64,000 bases of DNA from Rhizoclosmatium globosum (GCA_002104985.1 MCGO01000034.1:124001-188000); one strand, 5' to 3'. Shown: positions 45,001 through 59,973, counted from the first letter of the stretch. Program-made: numbers and translations. Notes: a model not told the origin generated them from the sequence alone.

Positions 45001-47476
45001 GACTTATTCTTATGTTTTTCTCATAGTACCAAGAAATAGTCAAATTGATATAATCAGTACTTATCGGTTATTCTCCAGTCATCAAAAAATGCCGACATCA
45101 AATTTTGCACTATTTCATTTGTTTGGAATATGATGGATTTCATCTTGCACACTTATATGACCACTTAAAGATGATAAATAGCATTCATTCTCTGCAGACT
45201 ACATACTGGCAACTGGTATATCATACCATAAGTCTTACTAGTGCATCCCACTTGTCTGTTGCTAAACTTGCATCATGCATCATGACAATATTGATCATTG
45301 CCGTCCTCATGACAGCAATTTTCATCACAATCATAGCAGTCAAAGTGACATCAGTAGCCAGAATCACCAAAGCGGCAAGGGGGCAGTGGCATCTCAAAGG
45401 TGTTGGGCAACAAGGAACAGAGAGTTGAGGATGATGGATCCAACTTTGCACATTTGCTTAAGGAGAGGGTTACAAGACTTGTTTTGGCTACAGCATAAAA
45501 AGACAAGTATTTAAACCATTTTGAGTACCTAACACTATTTTAAGAGGTATGTTCAATACCCACAAACTAAAACAACTCTTGTTGTTGTTATTAACTGTCT
45601 TCTTTGTCTTTGCCATTTTGCTAGGCTCAGTGCCAGTGTATCTTCTATAGTCTCTTGAGGTAAGCTTGCAAAGATATTTTAGGAAGGAAGACCATGTCTT
45701 CCAAAACAAAGCAATCAGACAGGGACATCAGCTAATCCAAGCCTGAATAAGTAGAGACATAAAACACAGAAAAATATAGGCTTCCAGCAAAAACTTGATG
45801 AAAACTATATTTTGGTTCACCAAAGAATAATTTATCATTTAAGGATATACACTTTTTGCGACATCACTGTTCACACTATACTCATCCTCCACAGCAGACA
45901 TCAAAAAACAAACTCTTCACAGCTGTCCGCCCTCATCTCAAGAAGAAGGCAGATGTAAATCCAAACATCCACCAACTTTGAAATGGGATGACTGTAGCAA
46001 AATATTGACGTGCCAATGCTCGTTCACCATGTGATTTTCCATGGAAAGGCAAAGACTTACTTAACTTTTTTTTTTTCACTGCGACAACAAATTCTTGTTT
46101 GAGAAGGCACTTGTAATTATTGTGTCAATCAATCAATTCCAACTCGATTTCCAATGTGACAATGCACAAGCACTTTTTAAAGGCTCTTTGTGCTTGTCCC
46201 GCAGTTGATAGATCTGGAGCAGACAATGAGGAAGCTTAAAATGAAATCATTGTGCGCTTGCGTCAGCATTACCAGAGAGTTTATATTTGATTAGAATCTT
46301 GGCAACTATCTTGCTTCAAGGCAATGTCCAAACTTTCGAAGAAAGATTTTTGGAAGGACCAGATTGAACCATCATTTACTTGTTTGCAACAGCTGGAATC
46401 AATCATTAATATTGAAGCTTACTTGAAAGAGGTGCCTAGCCTCGGCAAGAGTGAGCATTGGGTTTGACTTTTGACTCGTATAAGTCCACCAGCATTTGCG
46501 CATCTCAACCCCAAACTTCTTGCAGATGCTATCAGCGGTACTCCTACCAAGGAGTCCTGTTTCATCGCATTTATTAATCAAGTCCTAAATTGTTGATTTG
46601 GATTTCTTGAATTATTGCGCAAGGTGGGCTCTCTTGACTTTAATGAAGTAGTATATATACAGGCAATTAGACTTAACATTGCGTGTTGCGTGGTGGTCCT
46701 CAACAATGCCTCTGATATCCATTGCCTACACGCAGTTTGGTTGTGTTTGGTGTGGCTGATAAGGTAGAACCAAGAGGAAAAGTGCGTGGAAGTTTCACAA
46801 TATTTTTAAATTCTATCAAAAGTTTATCACAAGAGCATCTCTGCCAAGCGCTTTCAAATTTCAAATCCCGTACTTGTTTGAAAAATCTTTTCACAGCAGG
46901 CATTCAAATGTCTATTTTTTCCAAAGGCTGCCTTTAAACAAAAGCACATTTGAATCCTCCTTCCAACACCTCTTAAGATAGAAAAGCAGAGCTTTGAAAG
47001 CTCGCTTTTTTGTAAGTTACCAACCTACTGTTGTAATAGTGCACATCATTTATTCCATTTTGTCAATAAAACACTTGGTATCTAAACTGCTAAATGTTCA
47101 CCACTTTAAACTGCAACTGCAGCTCTATCCAGATCATCATAGTAAAAAGAAAGTTCCGAATTGTTGAAAAGAAGAAACAAAATGGTGACCCCAATCCTGA
47201 GTAGCTGTAATCCTAGCTACCAAATCCCAACGCGCTTTCTAAACTGTAACATTGGAGAAACATTGAATTGGATTTGCTGTTCAATTGTTGTATTGCAAAA
47301 GATGTCTGTGTTCAGTTGTTAGATCAGAGCTGTTGATTCTGTCCGAACCCAGTACAAACCAGTCAAAGGGCGTCTATCTCCATTCTTGTCTATATCATTT
47401 GTGTTCATTGGCGCGAGACAATTGCGCCGTTCTTCCTTGGTAGCTGTGGTCTTGGCTTTGCGTGGGCAAGTCATTA

Positions 47477-48042
47477 GTGGGCCTCAGTTCTTGTTGGTAG
47501 TTGTTGGAGATCTTTGGAGATCATATGGAGATGAGTGGTAGCAACTGAAACTCCCTTGAAGTTTGCCTTCTGATGGAGATGGTGAGGAGATTTTGAAATT
47601 GAAGGAGCAACGCATTCTGAAACATTAAGAGGTAGTTGATACCTTCCAGCTTTGGAAAAATTTCAGGAAATAGAGGAACTACTAAATTGAGATAGAATTG
47701 AAGTTAAAAAGGAACAAAGCGACGCTCAGCATAAAGGTGGGGGTTGCCAAGCGGATGTTCAGTTTGAGTGTATTCTGTGTTTGATCCAAACTTTCAAACA
47801 ACAATTTTCTGTCTTGGAAACCCTTATTTCATACATTTTCATTTGAAATCTCCTACAGTGTAACCAGATTTTTGGTTGCATCTCCCATCTCCAACAAGAA
47901 AACTCGTAACCAACAACGATTTGGCTCGAAGTTCTTTGTTGGAGATTTGATGGTGATGGTCAAATGAACCAACCAATCAGAGAGACAAGAGATGGAAATC
48001 TCCAGGAGAGATGAGGAATCTCTAACGAGAACTGAGGACCAC
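47477..48042. mobile_element. MITE-like element with TA target duplication
   Basis: The ends are inverted repeats: left gtgggcctcagttcttgtt, right (reverse complement) gtggtcctcagttctcgtt, 17 of 19 matching. Each end is flanked by TA (47475-47476 and 48043-48044), as in Tc1/mariner-type transposition. The 566-bp interior has no transposase frame; both subterminal zones repeat tggagat-like words. Confidence 0.65.
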
Positions 48043-50479
48043 TATTGTTAACTTGCCAAATTTATACTGTTCCACCGGAATAAGTTTCATTCATTATTTT
48101 TTTATTATCTTTCTCCAAGCATGTACTGCCAGAGCCCAACGTGGGGGATTCCGTTTTAATTGCTGATTCAATGAGTTGGAATCTGCAATTGATCAGAACA
48201 GCTTATGATCTTCATATTTCGATTTTTAAATAAATTCAAACGATTTTCCTGCTGCATAGCTTTCCAATAAGCCATAGTTCTCCAGGAAGGAGTGACCATT
48301 GGGTGGGTGCGGTTGTGGCAAAGTTTTGAAATTGGGACAGAGAAAAAATTGAGTTTTGCCCACTATCATTCTGTATTGTTCCAAACACACCCAACCTTGA
48401 CCTAAAAAGCTCGCTCCAGCAGGTGACAATTTGTTCTTCATTGCCACCCACTTTTGCTTGTAAAATTCAAATAAGCTCACCCAACAACAAAACGACACCC
48501 AAATGCCACCAAAATAATTAGTAGATGTCCTTTATTAAACAGAAAAGACCTGTTAAATACTCATTTACTATGAAGGAACAGGAAACTACATTGTTCACAA
48601 GGATTTGGCTATTGCAAAATCATGGGCAGCAGTATCCCAAGATACTGTTGTTGGAGCAAATCAGACAGCCACTCATTTCATTGTTTGAAACATTAAGCAT
48701 AAAGTAAAAAAACACAACCTGTACCTGTGTCAAACAGCAGTGGACTCAATTGAAGGCCAATGCATCTAAGATTATCATTGCGTAATGACTATTAGCTTTT
48801 CAAGAATGGAATACTGAGTGTTGTAAGTTTCGATTTATCCAACTTTCTTGCTGTGATTGCTAAACAACAAATCTATACAGATTAAGCTTCTTGTGGGCAA
48901 AAAAGTGAACGCTTAATGATTTCTCCTATCAAGAGTATCCACAAGTTGGGAGTATCCAAACTTTATTCGGGCTCCACCTTGTGACTGCTGCTTGGATATT
49001 GCTCTATGATTGAAGCCCTCAAGGAGCCACAGTGGGAGTTTGGAGACAATATATGTGATTACGCAGTTACTTTGGATTATATTTGCCCAATTTTGCATCA
49101 GTGAGTTCTTCAAGTTCTGGTTGTCCAATTTTTAAATATCATACTAGGAAAAAGTATAGGACAGATAAATTATCTAAACCAATACTGGTGTCAATCATAG
49201 ACAGATGAGGTGAGTGCAACAACTTGAAATCATTTTGTGTAATTAACTAAGAGTCCAGACCACGATATGATTACTCATCCAATTTTCTGATCCTCAAAGT
49301 CTCCATCAATGTTTGGCTGATGTCCTGCCTGAGAGCCACCGTGGCTCTGTCAAGGTATGCTACTTTCATTATTTGCAAGAGCATCTGCTGCAGAAGTCAT
49401 GGCAGCAGTGAAAGTGTCCCAGTTTGCCCCTTCAAGAACATGAATACAAGCAAGATGTTCCATCCTAATTTGAAATATCACTATCTTGCATTGAAAAACC
49501 AATACTGTACTTGCTGTAGGGAGGTGACAGATGCAAAAAGTAAATTGAAGGATGTCCTGCTATGGAAACAGAGCAAAAAACTTCAATAGGTTGAATTTGA
49601 AATTTGAAAGGGCGCGGTGCAGAATAGCCATAAATTCTATAAGTAGCTCTGGTCCAGCTTTTGAATCTGCTTATTACAGTATTCAACCATAAACAAAAAC
49701 AAATTACTTTTTTGGGACTACTGACAGCAGCTTATTGGGTATTTATAAAGGAAAGAGAAAATTAGCCTGCAAACTTTGTACCATACAATTCATACAAGTA
49801 CTCATTGAAAGACCAAAAAACATAGATGTTTTGGATAGGTGCTTTGTCAAAGACTTGGTTGTAGCTGAATATTAGACATGATATTAAGTTTTGTGAATTG
49901 CAGTTGTGGGGCCAAAAACTCAAATTATTCAACAAAAATTTGTTTGAGTTTGCTGTTTTGGCAAGTTATTTTTGATTATATTTGCTGGACAGATTGGCAT
50001 ATGACAAAAGGGTGTTCGATGATGCCTGGTGTCAGGGCTTTGACATTATGGCTGGTTAGTTCTACTTGGTTACCTTGTCTACAACATGGTGCCAGGTGAG
50101 GGTACAAAGAGAAGGAAGAGAATGAAGGTCAATCTTCTGAAAGTGACCTTAGCCAAGTCCAAGCTCATGGATGAAGCTATTGGGGAGCAAACAGTAGTAT
50201 TTGGTGAAGAAGATGAGGATAATGAGGAGCAGCAGAAACCTGGCAAGCAGAATTGCAAATGCTATGTGGGCTGATGACCACAGAGTGCTGCTTTGTGAGT
50301 AACACTTTTCATTGCATTTGTAATTCTTGGCATTGCAATTGTGTATTACTCCCAGATGTGCCATAGATTGTAGCCATTGACGCAATTGAAAGAGCTTTCA
50401 AGGGTATCTGGATTATAAGTGTGAGATAAGTTTGAAAATACCACACTTGACTTCCTAGTCAAACAAGAATTCCAGTTTA

Positions 50480-50846
50480 AAGCAAAGAGCGAAAAAGTTG
50501 CCCCTTTCTAAATTCAAAATTCAAAATTCAAAAACCAAGACAAACATCCTTGCTTGTTGATGGCCTGAAATAGACACAGATGAATTCAAAAGAGTGCCTT
50601 TTGTTGATACATCAGTGCCTTTTCTTGATACATCCTTCCAATTTATTGCCCTGATGTACAATCCACATTCATCTACTTGGTCACTGTGGCAACAAGAAGG
50701 TATTTGTCAAGACAAAGAATGATCATCTCTCAAACCTAGCTGTTGACTTAAGTGCTGCAAATATGGAAGGTTTGGATTGGAATTTGAATTTGAATTTGAA
50801 ATTGAAATTTGAAATTTGAAAGGAGCAACTTTTTCGCTCTTTGCTT
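50480..50846. mobile_element. MITE-like element with long perfect inverted repeats
   Basis: The first 22 bases (aagcaaagagcgaaaaag then ttgc) are an exact inverted repeat of the last 22, and similarity continues into aaattcaaa-type repeats for ~50 bp. TA dinucleotides flank both ends (50478-50479 and 50847-50848). The 367-bp element has no coding capacity, so it would depend on a transposase elsewhere. Confidence 0.75.
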
Positions 50847-52058
50847 TAACTTCATTTCTTGTCACTTTTTCACAATATGTAGATACATTTAAGTCTATTT
50901 ACAGCTTGTTGTAATATATTCTCCCTTCTATGTTTTATTTGCTTTTTGTGTTTGTCGTTTTCTACCTCTTTGATACTACTTTCTCACGTCATTTTTAACC
51001 CTACACCACAATAGTTCATCAACATTAAAGCTTGTAAATCATTGCCATTCATTGGAAAGGGCAAGTAACGGTATTACCTGTAGGGTCATTCAATTCAGCC
51101 CTTCCAATGGCCCAGCCATAAAGTTAATGGAGGGTTTTTCATCAGAATGCATTTGATCACAGTAGACACAGGAATCACATGGAATCTGAGTTATGAGGTT
51201 CACATGGTTTGCTAAAAGGTACCAATCTGTTCTTTGGCAAAGGAGAATATGAAGGTCCTGGTGAATATCAAGTCAGAGAATGGGAAACAAGTGGGAAACT
51301 CAATATCTGAACTTCAACCTCCAAACCCCGCTTTTGCCCAGCTAACTTTGCAAATGGATTATACAGACATTGTGATGCTTCTCCACTGTATGTTTTGAGA
51401 TGTGCAACTTGGTGGCTGTCTCTATTGCAGTAATACCTTAAAGTATAATTATCAACCGGAGATCCTTTGAGTAGGTCATTTGATTGTAGTGTTGACAGGA
51501 TTACTCTGAAGAACACAAAAAACAAATAACAAAGAGAAGGGACATTGCAACCAGCTGTAATGAACAACATCTTTGCATTGCTTCAAGACATCAAAAACTG
51601 ATTTCAGCTCCTCAGACTCAGAGCATTGTGAATTTCTCTAAGATATACAACATGATTCAGAGAAGGTTACATTTTGATACCAGAACCTGACAGCACTTCT
51701 ATATCCAGTAAAATGTACGTGATTCTTGCAGTTGCAGAGTTTCCAATGCAGAAGTTTTGTCTGGCATGTCATCTGATTCTCTTCCTGTGAACAGATGCAT
51801 GAAGATTTGATTTGGTGCTTTCTCTTTAGTATTTTATTCTTTCTTGGTTTGAAGAGTCAGATTGTAAAACCAAAGCATCGGAAACAATTTGCTGTCCAAA
51901 ACATCACCAGAGCAGAGTAGAATTGCAGCCACAAGGGGATCAGATCCCAACTGAATTTGCGCAATCACACTGGCAAGTGTAGATATTGAATGTACACAGC
52001 CATAGTCCGAAGGGCACTGGTGCGAAACACAAATCAGTTTGAGTGCAAGACCAGAGCT

Positions 52059-52212
52059 ACACCAGTAGACCTGAAGAACACCAGTAGACCTGAAGAACAC
52101 CAGCAGACTTGAAGACATATAACCAGTGGAGTACCAGTAGAGAGCCAGTATTGTGAAGGCTGAAGTCCAGTGAGTAGCCTCTTGAAGAACACCAGTAGAC
52201 CCAGTAGACTTG
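52059..52212. repeat. Short tandem repeat (acaccagtagacctgaaga)
   Basis: Three near-perfect 19-bp units run from 52059 to 52115, followed by decayed copies with ccagtagac cores to ~52212. No coding role is apparent. Confidence 0.75.
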
Positions 52213-53121
52213 AAACAAATCACCAGAACAGAGATTAAGTATCTTTTTCTTTCACTGTGGAGGAAGAAGCGTCGTTGTTTTTTTTTGCTTGGGCACAAAA
52301 TATTATCAGAAAACGCAGTGCAAAATGGTTGGTTGAATTACTTGCACTGGATATTTTTCATCTCTCAGATTCAATTTTAAGTTATTTATAGTAGTCAAAA
52401 GCACTTGTTATCTTTCACTGTCCTGGGATGGATCTGCTCCAAACATGAAATCACATGCAATTTGGCTGTCCTTTAGTTATGTCATCATGTCTGAAATCTT
52501 TTTCTTGCGCTGGACTGAAAGCAACGACGCAACTGGGATCTGTTGTTGATCTGGACAAAGCATTCAAGTTACACTTGCCATTTCTAAAGCGCAACATACT
52601 CGGGCCGAGTGGGCACAGTAGCAAATAAAATTATTTCTTGGATTTCTTGCGAATTGGAGTAGAACGTGTTGCTGAAGTTGTATGGTGGATTGTTCCTTAG
52701 CAAAACCATGTTTGTCAATAGCATTTATTAACAACCCGAAATATTTACATCAACAAACATAGACACAATCCAACAAATGCCGTTCCCGTTCTCCCTCCGC
52801 AAAGCGATTGGGTTGTTATTGACGTCAAAGATATGTTATTTAGCCGAAGTTCAAATCGCATCCCGAAACTTTACCTTGATTGCATCTTGAATTCCACAGA
52901 CTCAAGCGATACCGGTCACATTTACCTCAGAGGCGGAAGTTTAGGTTGTGTTGAGGTTTTTTAGATTGGACAATTGGTCTTAGCACTGTTTATTAACCCC
53001 GAATAAAAACATCCCAAATAACTAAAAAGATAATATACCACAAGTAACAAGAAAGCCCCGAGCAGCTAAAAAGTAATTTACCCACATCTCACCAAACATA
53101 CGTACTATTCTCCAACACACC

Positions 53122-55298
<2,177 letters not shown>

Positions 55299-56057
55299 AT
55301 GGAGAAATGGAAAGAACAAAATCATTTCCAAAATGTGGGTGGCTTCCTGTGTCTCCTCCCTGATCCCTTCATCACGTTCCAAACTCCAAACTCCAAACTC
55401 GCGCATCCTTCCAACTTCGCATTGACTCATGCAAACACTGTGACTGATCAACCTTCTCCACCACCAACAAACAGGGGTCTCTTCAACTTCTTCTCTTCAA
55501 ACCGTCACGACGATCACGACCAAGTCTATGGCGAGAACGGCCAGCACAAGAAGGGCAACTTTGGCCACGAGTTGCTTGCCGGTGCTGCTGGTTTCGAAGG
55601 TGTGTACTTCCTCCTTTTGAATTGTGGACGTTTCAAAGTCAGCCACGCTATTTGGAAACCCTAATTGTCACCGTCCCTTACATCAACTTCTTGGCATTTT
55701 GCTCTCGACTATCTTCATCTTTAATGCAATGAATCTTATCCTGTGGTCACTCTTTGTCACTCTTTGTCAGTCGTTGTCTAATCCTGTCTTCTCATCCTAA
55801 TTCCAACAATTTCACTAACAACATCTTATTATTCAACAGCCATGCGTCTCTTTGAGCAACACGAAGAAGCCCAAGGAAAAGTTGTCAAGCACAAGTTCTT
55901 CAAGGACCTCCTCGCTGGATTTGCTGCTGGTGAGGCCGAGAAGCTCTTCGAGACCCATGCTCTTGCCTCAAGAGGCATTGACAAGGAAGAGTTCAAGGCT
56001 CAAGCCGTCAAGAACGCTCATGCTAACTACGACAAGCAGTACGGTCACTTGGAATAA
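55299..56057 (+). CDS. CipC-like protein (DUF3759), copy 1
   Basis: The conserved part begins GLFNFFSSNRHDDHDQVYG and runs FGHELLAGAAGFEA, MRLFEQHEEAQGK, FKDLLAGFAAGEAEKLFE to YDKQYGHLE. A 240-nt intron (55600-55839) splits the FEA/M site. This family was named for concanamycin induction in Aspergillus; its biochemical role is unknown, though it is often abundant under stress. The start is uncertain: an in-frame Met at 55299 would add a ~60-residue, non-family extension, and a short first exon joined at the CAG before 55478 is more likely. It is tandem with copy 2. Confidence 0.8.
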
Positions 56058-56256
56058 ATCGATTCTTTGAAGGCGTTCTTTGTGTAATAAAATCAATCCA
56101 AGATCTATTGAAATATTTTGGTTTGAAATGTGCTTGTATAATATGTTAAGTATCAACAGCAGGTATTTACTCCATATACATGGTCGTTCGTCTTTTTACT
56201 TATTCATTGCCCCAATATCGTCAACCTTCATCCCCTTTTATGTGCCCAAGATAGAA

Positions 56257-56580
56257 ATGTTTGACTTCTTCAAAAACTCGTCGCACGAGCATCACACCGC
56301 TGTATACGCACCAATCGACCACAAAGCGAACATTGGACATGAAGTCTTGGTTGGAGATGCCGCCTTTTGAAGCAATGCAAGTCTTTGAAGAGCACGAAAC
56401 AGCGAAACCTGGAGAGCCCGTGAATCATGCAATATTTAAGGAAATGATAGCTGGATTCGCGGTGGCAGAAGTTGACAAGCTGGTTGAGATGCACGGGCTG
56501 AAGGATAAGGGAATTAATGTGGACCAATTGAAGAAGGATGCACTAGAGCAAGCAGAGCTCAGTATGGGCACCTTCCTTAA
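56257..56580 (+). CDS. CipC-like protein (DUF3759), copy 2, intronless
   Basis: MFDFFKNSSHEHHTAVY, IGHEVLVGDAAF, EAMQVFEEHETAKPGEP and MIAGFAVAEVDKLVE match copy 1 along its length. There is no intron at the FEA/M site where copy 1 has one. The frame breaks twice: one extra T at ~56367 (TTTT before GAA), and one missing base at ~56565, after which QYGHLP and a stop at 56578-56580 come back into register. Read literally, the frame runs on into the next gene, but the restored stop shows that fusion is false. Tandem duplication of copy 1 is inferred. Confidence 0.72.
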
Positions 56581-56614
56581 TGAAAATGATAATATTAATA
56601 CTTTGATGATAAAA

Positions 56615-58263
56615 ATGACCAGTGTCACAGTAACCTCTGCGCCTGACCGCCACACCTTCACGATATCCATAAAAGAAGGCGTCCAAGTCACACGCACATC
56701 GTCCGAAGCTGACCACCTTTTCACATGTCTTTTACTGAAACACCCGCTCTTCTGCTTTGGCCTCAGCGCCCCAATCAAATCAAAAGAAACCTCTGCCGTC
56801 GCAAAACACGTTGAATTGCGCACGTTAAAGGCATTTGTATCGTCAGTTTCTGTGCGGCCGACTTTGATGGACGATGCGGAGTTGGTGAAGCCGTTTTTTG
56901 AATCAGTGTTTAAGGTGCGTTATCTTTGGTTCTTCAGGAGATCTGGTTATTAAAGGGACTTGCCTGGGTAGTATGCTCCGGATCCTGTGACACCGGCTCC
57001 GCTTGCGTCCCGTCGCTCGGCTTCCACGTTCACCCTTGTCTTTTCGCAAAAGAAGGATGATGTCGATGTCTTTTTTAATCAAGTCAGGCTGCATATTGAT
57101 GCCGTGCATGGAAAAGTGAAGACGATTGTGAAGGATGTTGATGTGCTTGCTGGAATGCAGATTGGTGTGTTTTCTTGGAGAGCGAGTTGTTAGCAAGAAT
57201 GGGAACGAGCGAAAGGAGAAAAGTATAGCATATGAATAACTGAAAACTGACTGAGGAACGATGGACGCTGAAAGAGCGCGGAACTCTGCAAAAGATTCGA
57301 CATCGTCATAACTTCTCTCTCTGAATCTCTCATCTTCTGACTTACACAAATAGACTACGCCACCTGTCTACACGACCTAGACCTCCTCATGGCCGACCTC
57401 TCCCTCCACGAATCCCTCGATCCCATCGCATCCTCCTACAGAAAACTCTGCAAAACCCTTTCACACCTCTCATCCTCCTTCAACTCCCTCTCCGACTTTC
57501 TGATTACAAACACGCGTCCTTCTCTTTACTCGTACCGTCGATCTATGGAAGCCATGCGTGTGTCTCTTGATGCTCGTCTTGTGGCGTTGGATGAGTATGA
57601 GGATGCATGCAAGAATGGACTCAAAAAGCAAAAGATTTGGAGAGGATGCAGGTTTGTTTGATTCGTGAACGAAGGATGAGTGAGGAACGAGCGTTTAGAA
57701 GAAAGTTGGGAACGCGTGATCAACTGCAATCTGATGAAGGAGCGAATAAAGGCTGGAGAGAATGCTGGGGGCGATTTCCAAATATGCAAAGACACGGAGA
57801 GACATAGATCGTATTTATATTAATCCATGTACGTCAGGCTCTGCGTCTACTGGAGTATCAGTCTACCAAGCTCGTGCAGAACAAGCAGTTCAAGAGTTTC
57901 GATTGGTGAGTATAGTGATTCGATGGACTTGGCACAAAATGAGCGAGACGCACGCATGGCTTTAGGTATCCAGCAGTATAAAAGAATGGAGAAGCGGAAA
58001 GAATTTGGCGTGTGAGAAGAACACAAATGTTTTCCGTTAAACACTAGAGTATCACTAACTTTTCGTTGCGCTGTACAGGCAAACAAGAAGAAGAAGTTGC
58101 GAAAGAGCGATTTATATCAGCCACAGATCTGATTCGAGAATCGTATGCCCCAGTAAGGAACGCACAGGCAGATGAACTTCAACTGGTGATGAATGAATAT
58201 GTTGAAAATCAGCTAGCAACAAATCGAGATATTTTGGAAGCAATACAAGTGTGGATAGCATAA
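56615..58263 (+). CDS. Sorting nexin (PX-BAR type)
   Basis: Begins MTSVTVTSAPDRHTFTIS 34 bp after the CipC stop. The first exon (56615-56914) reads like a PX domain (VTRTSSEADHLFTCLLLKHP, RTLKAFVSSVSVRPTL), which binds phosphoinositides. The second exon starts at 56972; later exons (about 57371-57650, and 57.8-58.26 kb) encode long helices (SYRKLCKTLSHLSSSFNSL, ARLVALDEYEDACKNG, ERDARMALGIQQYKRMEKR) typical of a BAR domain, ending EAIQVWIA. The order PX then BAR and the spacing recall SNX8/Mvp1, but subfamily is unsure. Middle splice sites around 57150-57370 and 57650-57960 could not be settled. An endosomal trafficking role is inferred. Confidence 0.65.
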
Positions 58264-58326
58264 AGCAAATAAACCGATATGTTACCAGTAACCTCAACAA
58301 GATGTCCGAAAAAGAAGCATTGAGAA

Positions 58327-59683
58327 ATGAGTGCAGGCCCAAGTCAAGCGAGCCAGAGCCAACAACCCGGGCAACCGAGCACCCAAAACGAAGCGCCCAT
58401 CACAACTGGAAAGGCGCTTGAGGCAGCAAACAACCACTTTCGAAGACTGAAAAAGCGGGTGTGTTTTCGGTCTCTCTCGTATCTCAACAACAATCAAACA
58501 ACCAATCGAAACAGGATTCGGACCGGTTCGTCAAGGCCTTTGTCCGAATTGCCCTGGCTTCGCAGCAAAAGCGGGTGCCGGTCAAGCGCGAGGACTTGGT
58601 CAAAACTGGTTTGATTTTGTTTGTTGTTTTGGTTGGTGACTCTCACTCAATCAAACAGTCCTTTCTCAACAAAATGCAAAGGTCTTTGCCGCCGTCTTTG
58701 ACCGTGCACAAAAGGTCCTCAGATCGGTCTTTGCCCTCGAACTCGTCAGACTCGACTCGAAACACTCAAACAGAAGAAAGGATCCAAAGGCGAAAGGTGC
58801 GTCACCGTCTCTTCTCAGTTTAAACGCTGTCTCTTACGTGCTTTGTTAGCTCAAAAGGAACCTACTGTCAGGCAGGAATACATTTTACGTTCAATTCTTC
58901 CAAAACATCATCAGGATTTTGTGGCATCCATCATTCCTGTAGATGACGATAAAACGGCGAAAGATACTCTCCTGCGAATTGTTCTCAGCTTGGTGCTTGC
59001 TGAGAAGCGTTTGGTTTCGTCTGGTAACTTACTAAAGAAGGAAGCTTTGACTGAGTGAGGAATGGAGCGGTAGTACGCGAACGACGACTGACAACCTAAG
59101 TAACATTGAGGAACGAGACGGAAGGGAGTTTCAGGAGTGTGGAACTTGAAGTTGGAACATGAACACCAGCGAACGATCTTTAACGATGAAAAGAAGAGCG
59201 AAGATTTTGACATAATTAGGAGGCTTGTGTACTGACGATGCCTTCTTGTGTTGAACACAGTTTAACCAAACAATTCACAATCTCATCACAAATAGACTTG
59301 CTCTACAAACACTTGGAAACACTCGGAATCTATCGCAACCGGACACATCCTGTATTCCAAAAGATTGAAGACGTGATTGCCGGTTCGTCAAGGAGGAATA
59401 TTTGGATAAACTCAAGAATGACGAAACTGCACAGCAGCAAAATGCTGGAAGTGCCGAAGATTACCAGTGGGGTCCCAGAGCGAAAGTTGAGTTTTCAGAG
59501 GAGGAAATCAGTGTGTTTGTGGCCAAGGTATTTTTATTTTCTGTTTTGGCAATCCCTATTTTGAATTTTCCTTCCTTCTCTCCTCTCTCTCTCCCCGATT
59601 TTGCCAATTAAATTAATCAAACTTAGATGTTCCCCGTTGCGGAAACCGAGAGTGTCAAAGCGATTCTTAGTCAAAAAATCTGA
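58327..59683 (+). CDS. NSE3: Smc5-Smc6 complex subunit NSE3 (MAGE homology domain)
   Basis: Exons 58327-58458, 58515-58608, 58659-58796, 58850-59054, 59261-59527 and 59627-59683. The MAGE domain is recognisable: DSDRFVKAFVRIALASQQKR, VPVKREDLVK, KVFAAVFDRAQKVLRSVFAL, DTLLRIVLSLVLAEKR, LYKHLETLGIYRN, EEYLDKL and YQWGPRAKVEFS. The N-terminus is Gln/Ser-rich. NSE3 pairs with NSE1 and NSE4 to bind DNA and bridge the Smc5-6 heads during repair and replication. One base is missing at ~59381 in a CCC run; restoring it keeps all splice phases. The intron 59055-59260 contains gaggaacgag, a word shared with the SSF1 intron array. Confidence 0.85.
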
Positions 59684-59973
59684 AGTCTCGAATCTTACAC
59701 AAAATAATAAATCTGCGCTCATATATATAATATTTACTTTTAATTTACTATTTATTGAGGTCCCTCCAATCAAAGCCTTTTATAAAAACTGTTATAATAT
59801 AGAGGAAGGTTAAAAAAAAGAAACAAAAAAACACAACGACTATAATACTATAATGGGGTTCTAAGTTGACGTTAAAAAACTTGGGTGGTGTGGTAGTAGT
59901 GTACAAGACGAGAGATGTGGAAAAGGTTGAGAAAAGTACAAGTTATAGTTATAAGAGAGAGCCCCCAGCGCCT

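Larger units (their letters stand above)
40828..53121. other. 12.3-kb AT-rich gene-free island
   Basis: No intact gene was recognised on either strand. Open frames are short, lack family resemblance and show no conserved splicing. The sequence is AT-rich with many short direct and inverted repeats. Recognisable content: a retroelement C-terminal remnant (41796-42083), two MITE-like elements (47477-48042 and 50480-50846) and a short tandem repeat (52059-52212). It contrasts sharply with the dense gene blocks on both sides. Confidence 0.7.

Noticed and set aside
46399..46581. Possible transposase fragment (NKCDETGLLGRSTADSICKK) on the minus strand
   Set aside because: The short stretch has a helix-turn-helix look, but no catalytic motif or terminal repeats were found nearby, so it is not called.
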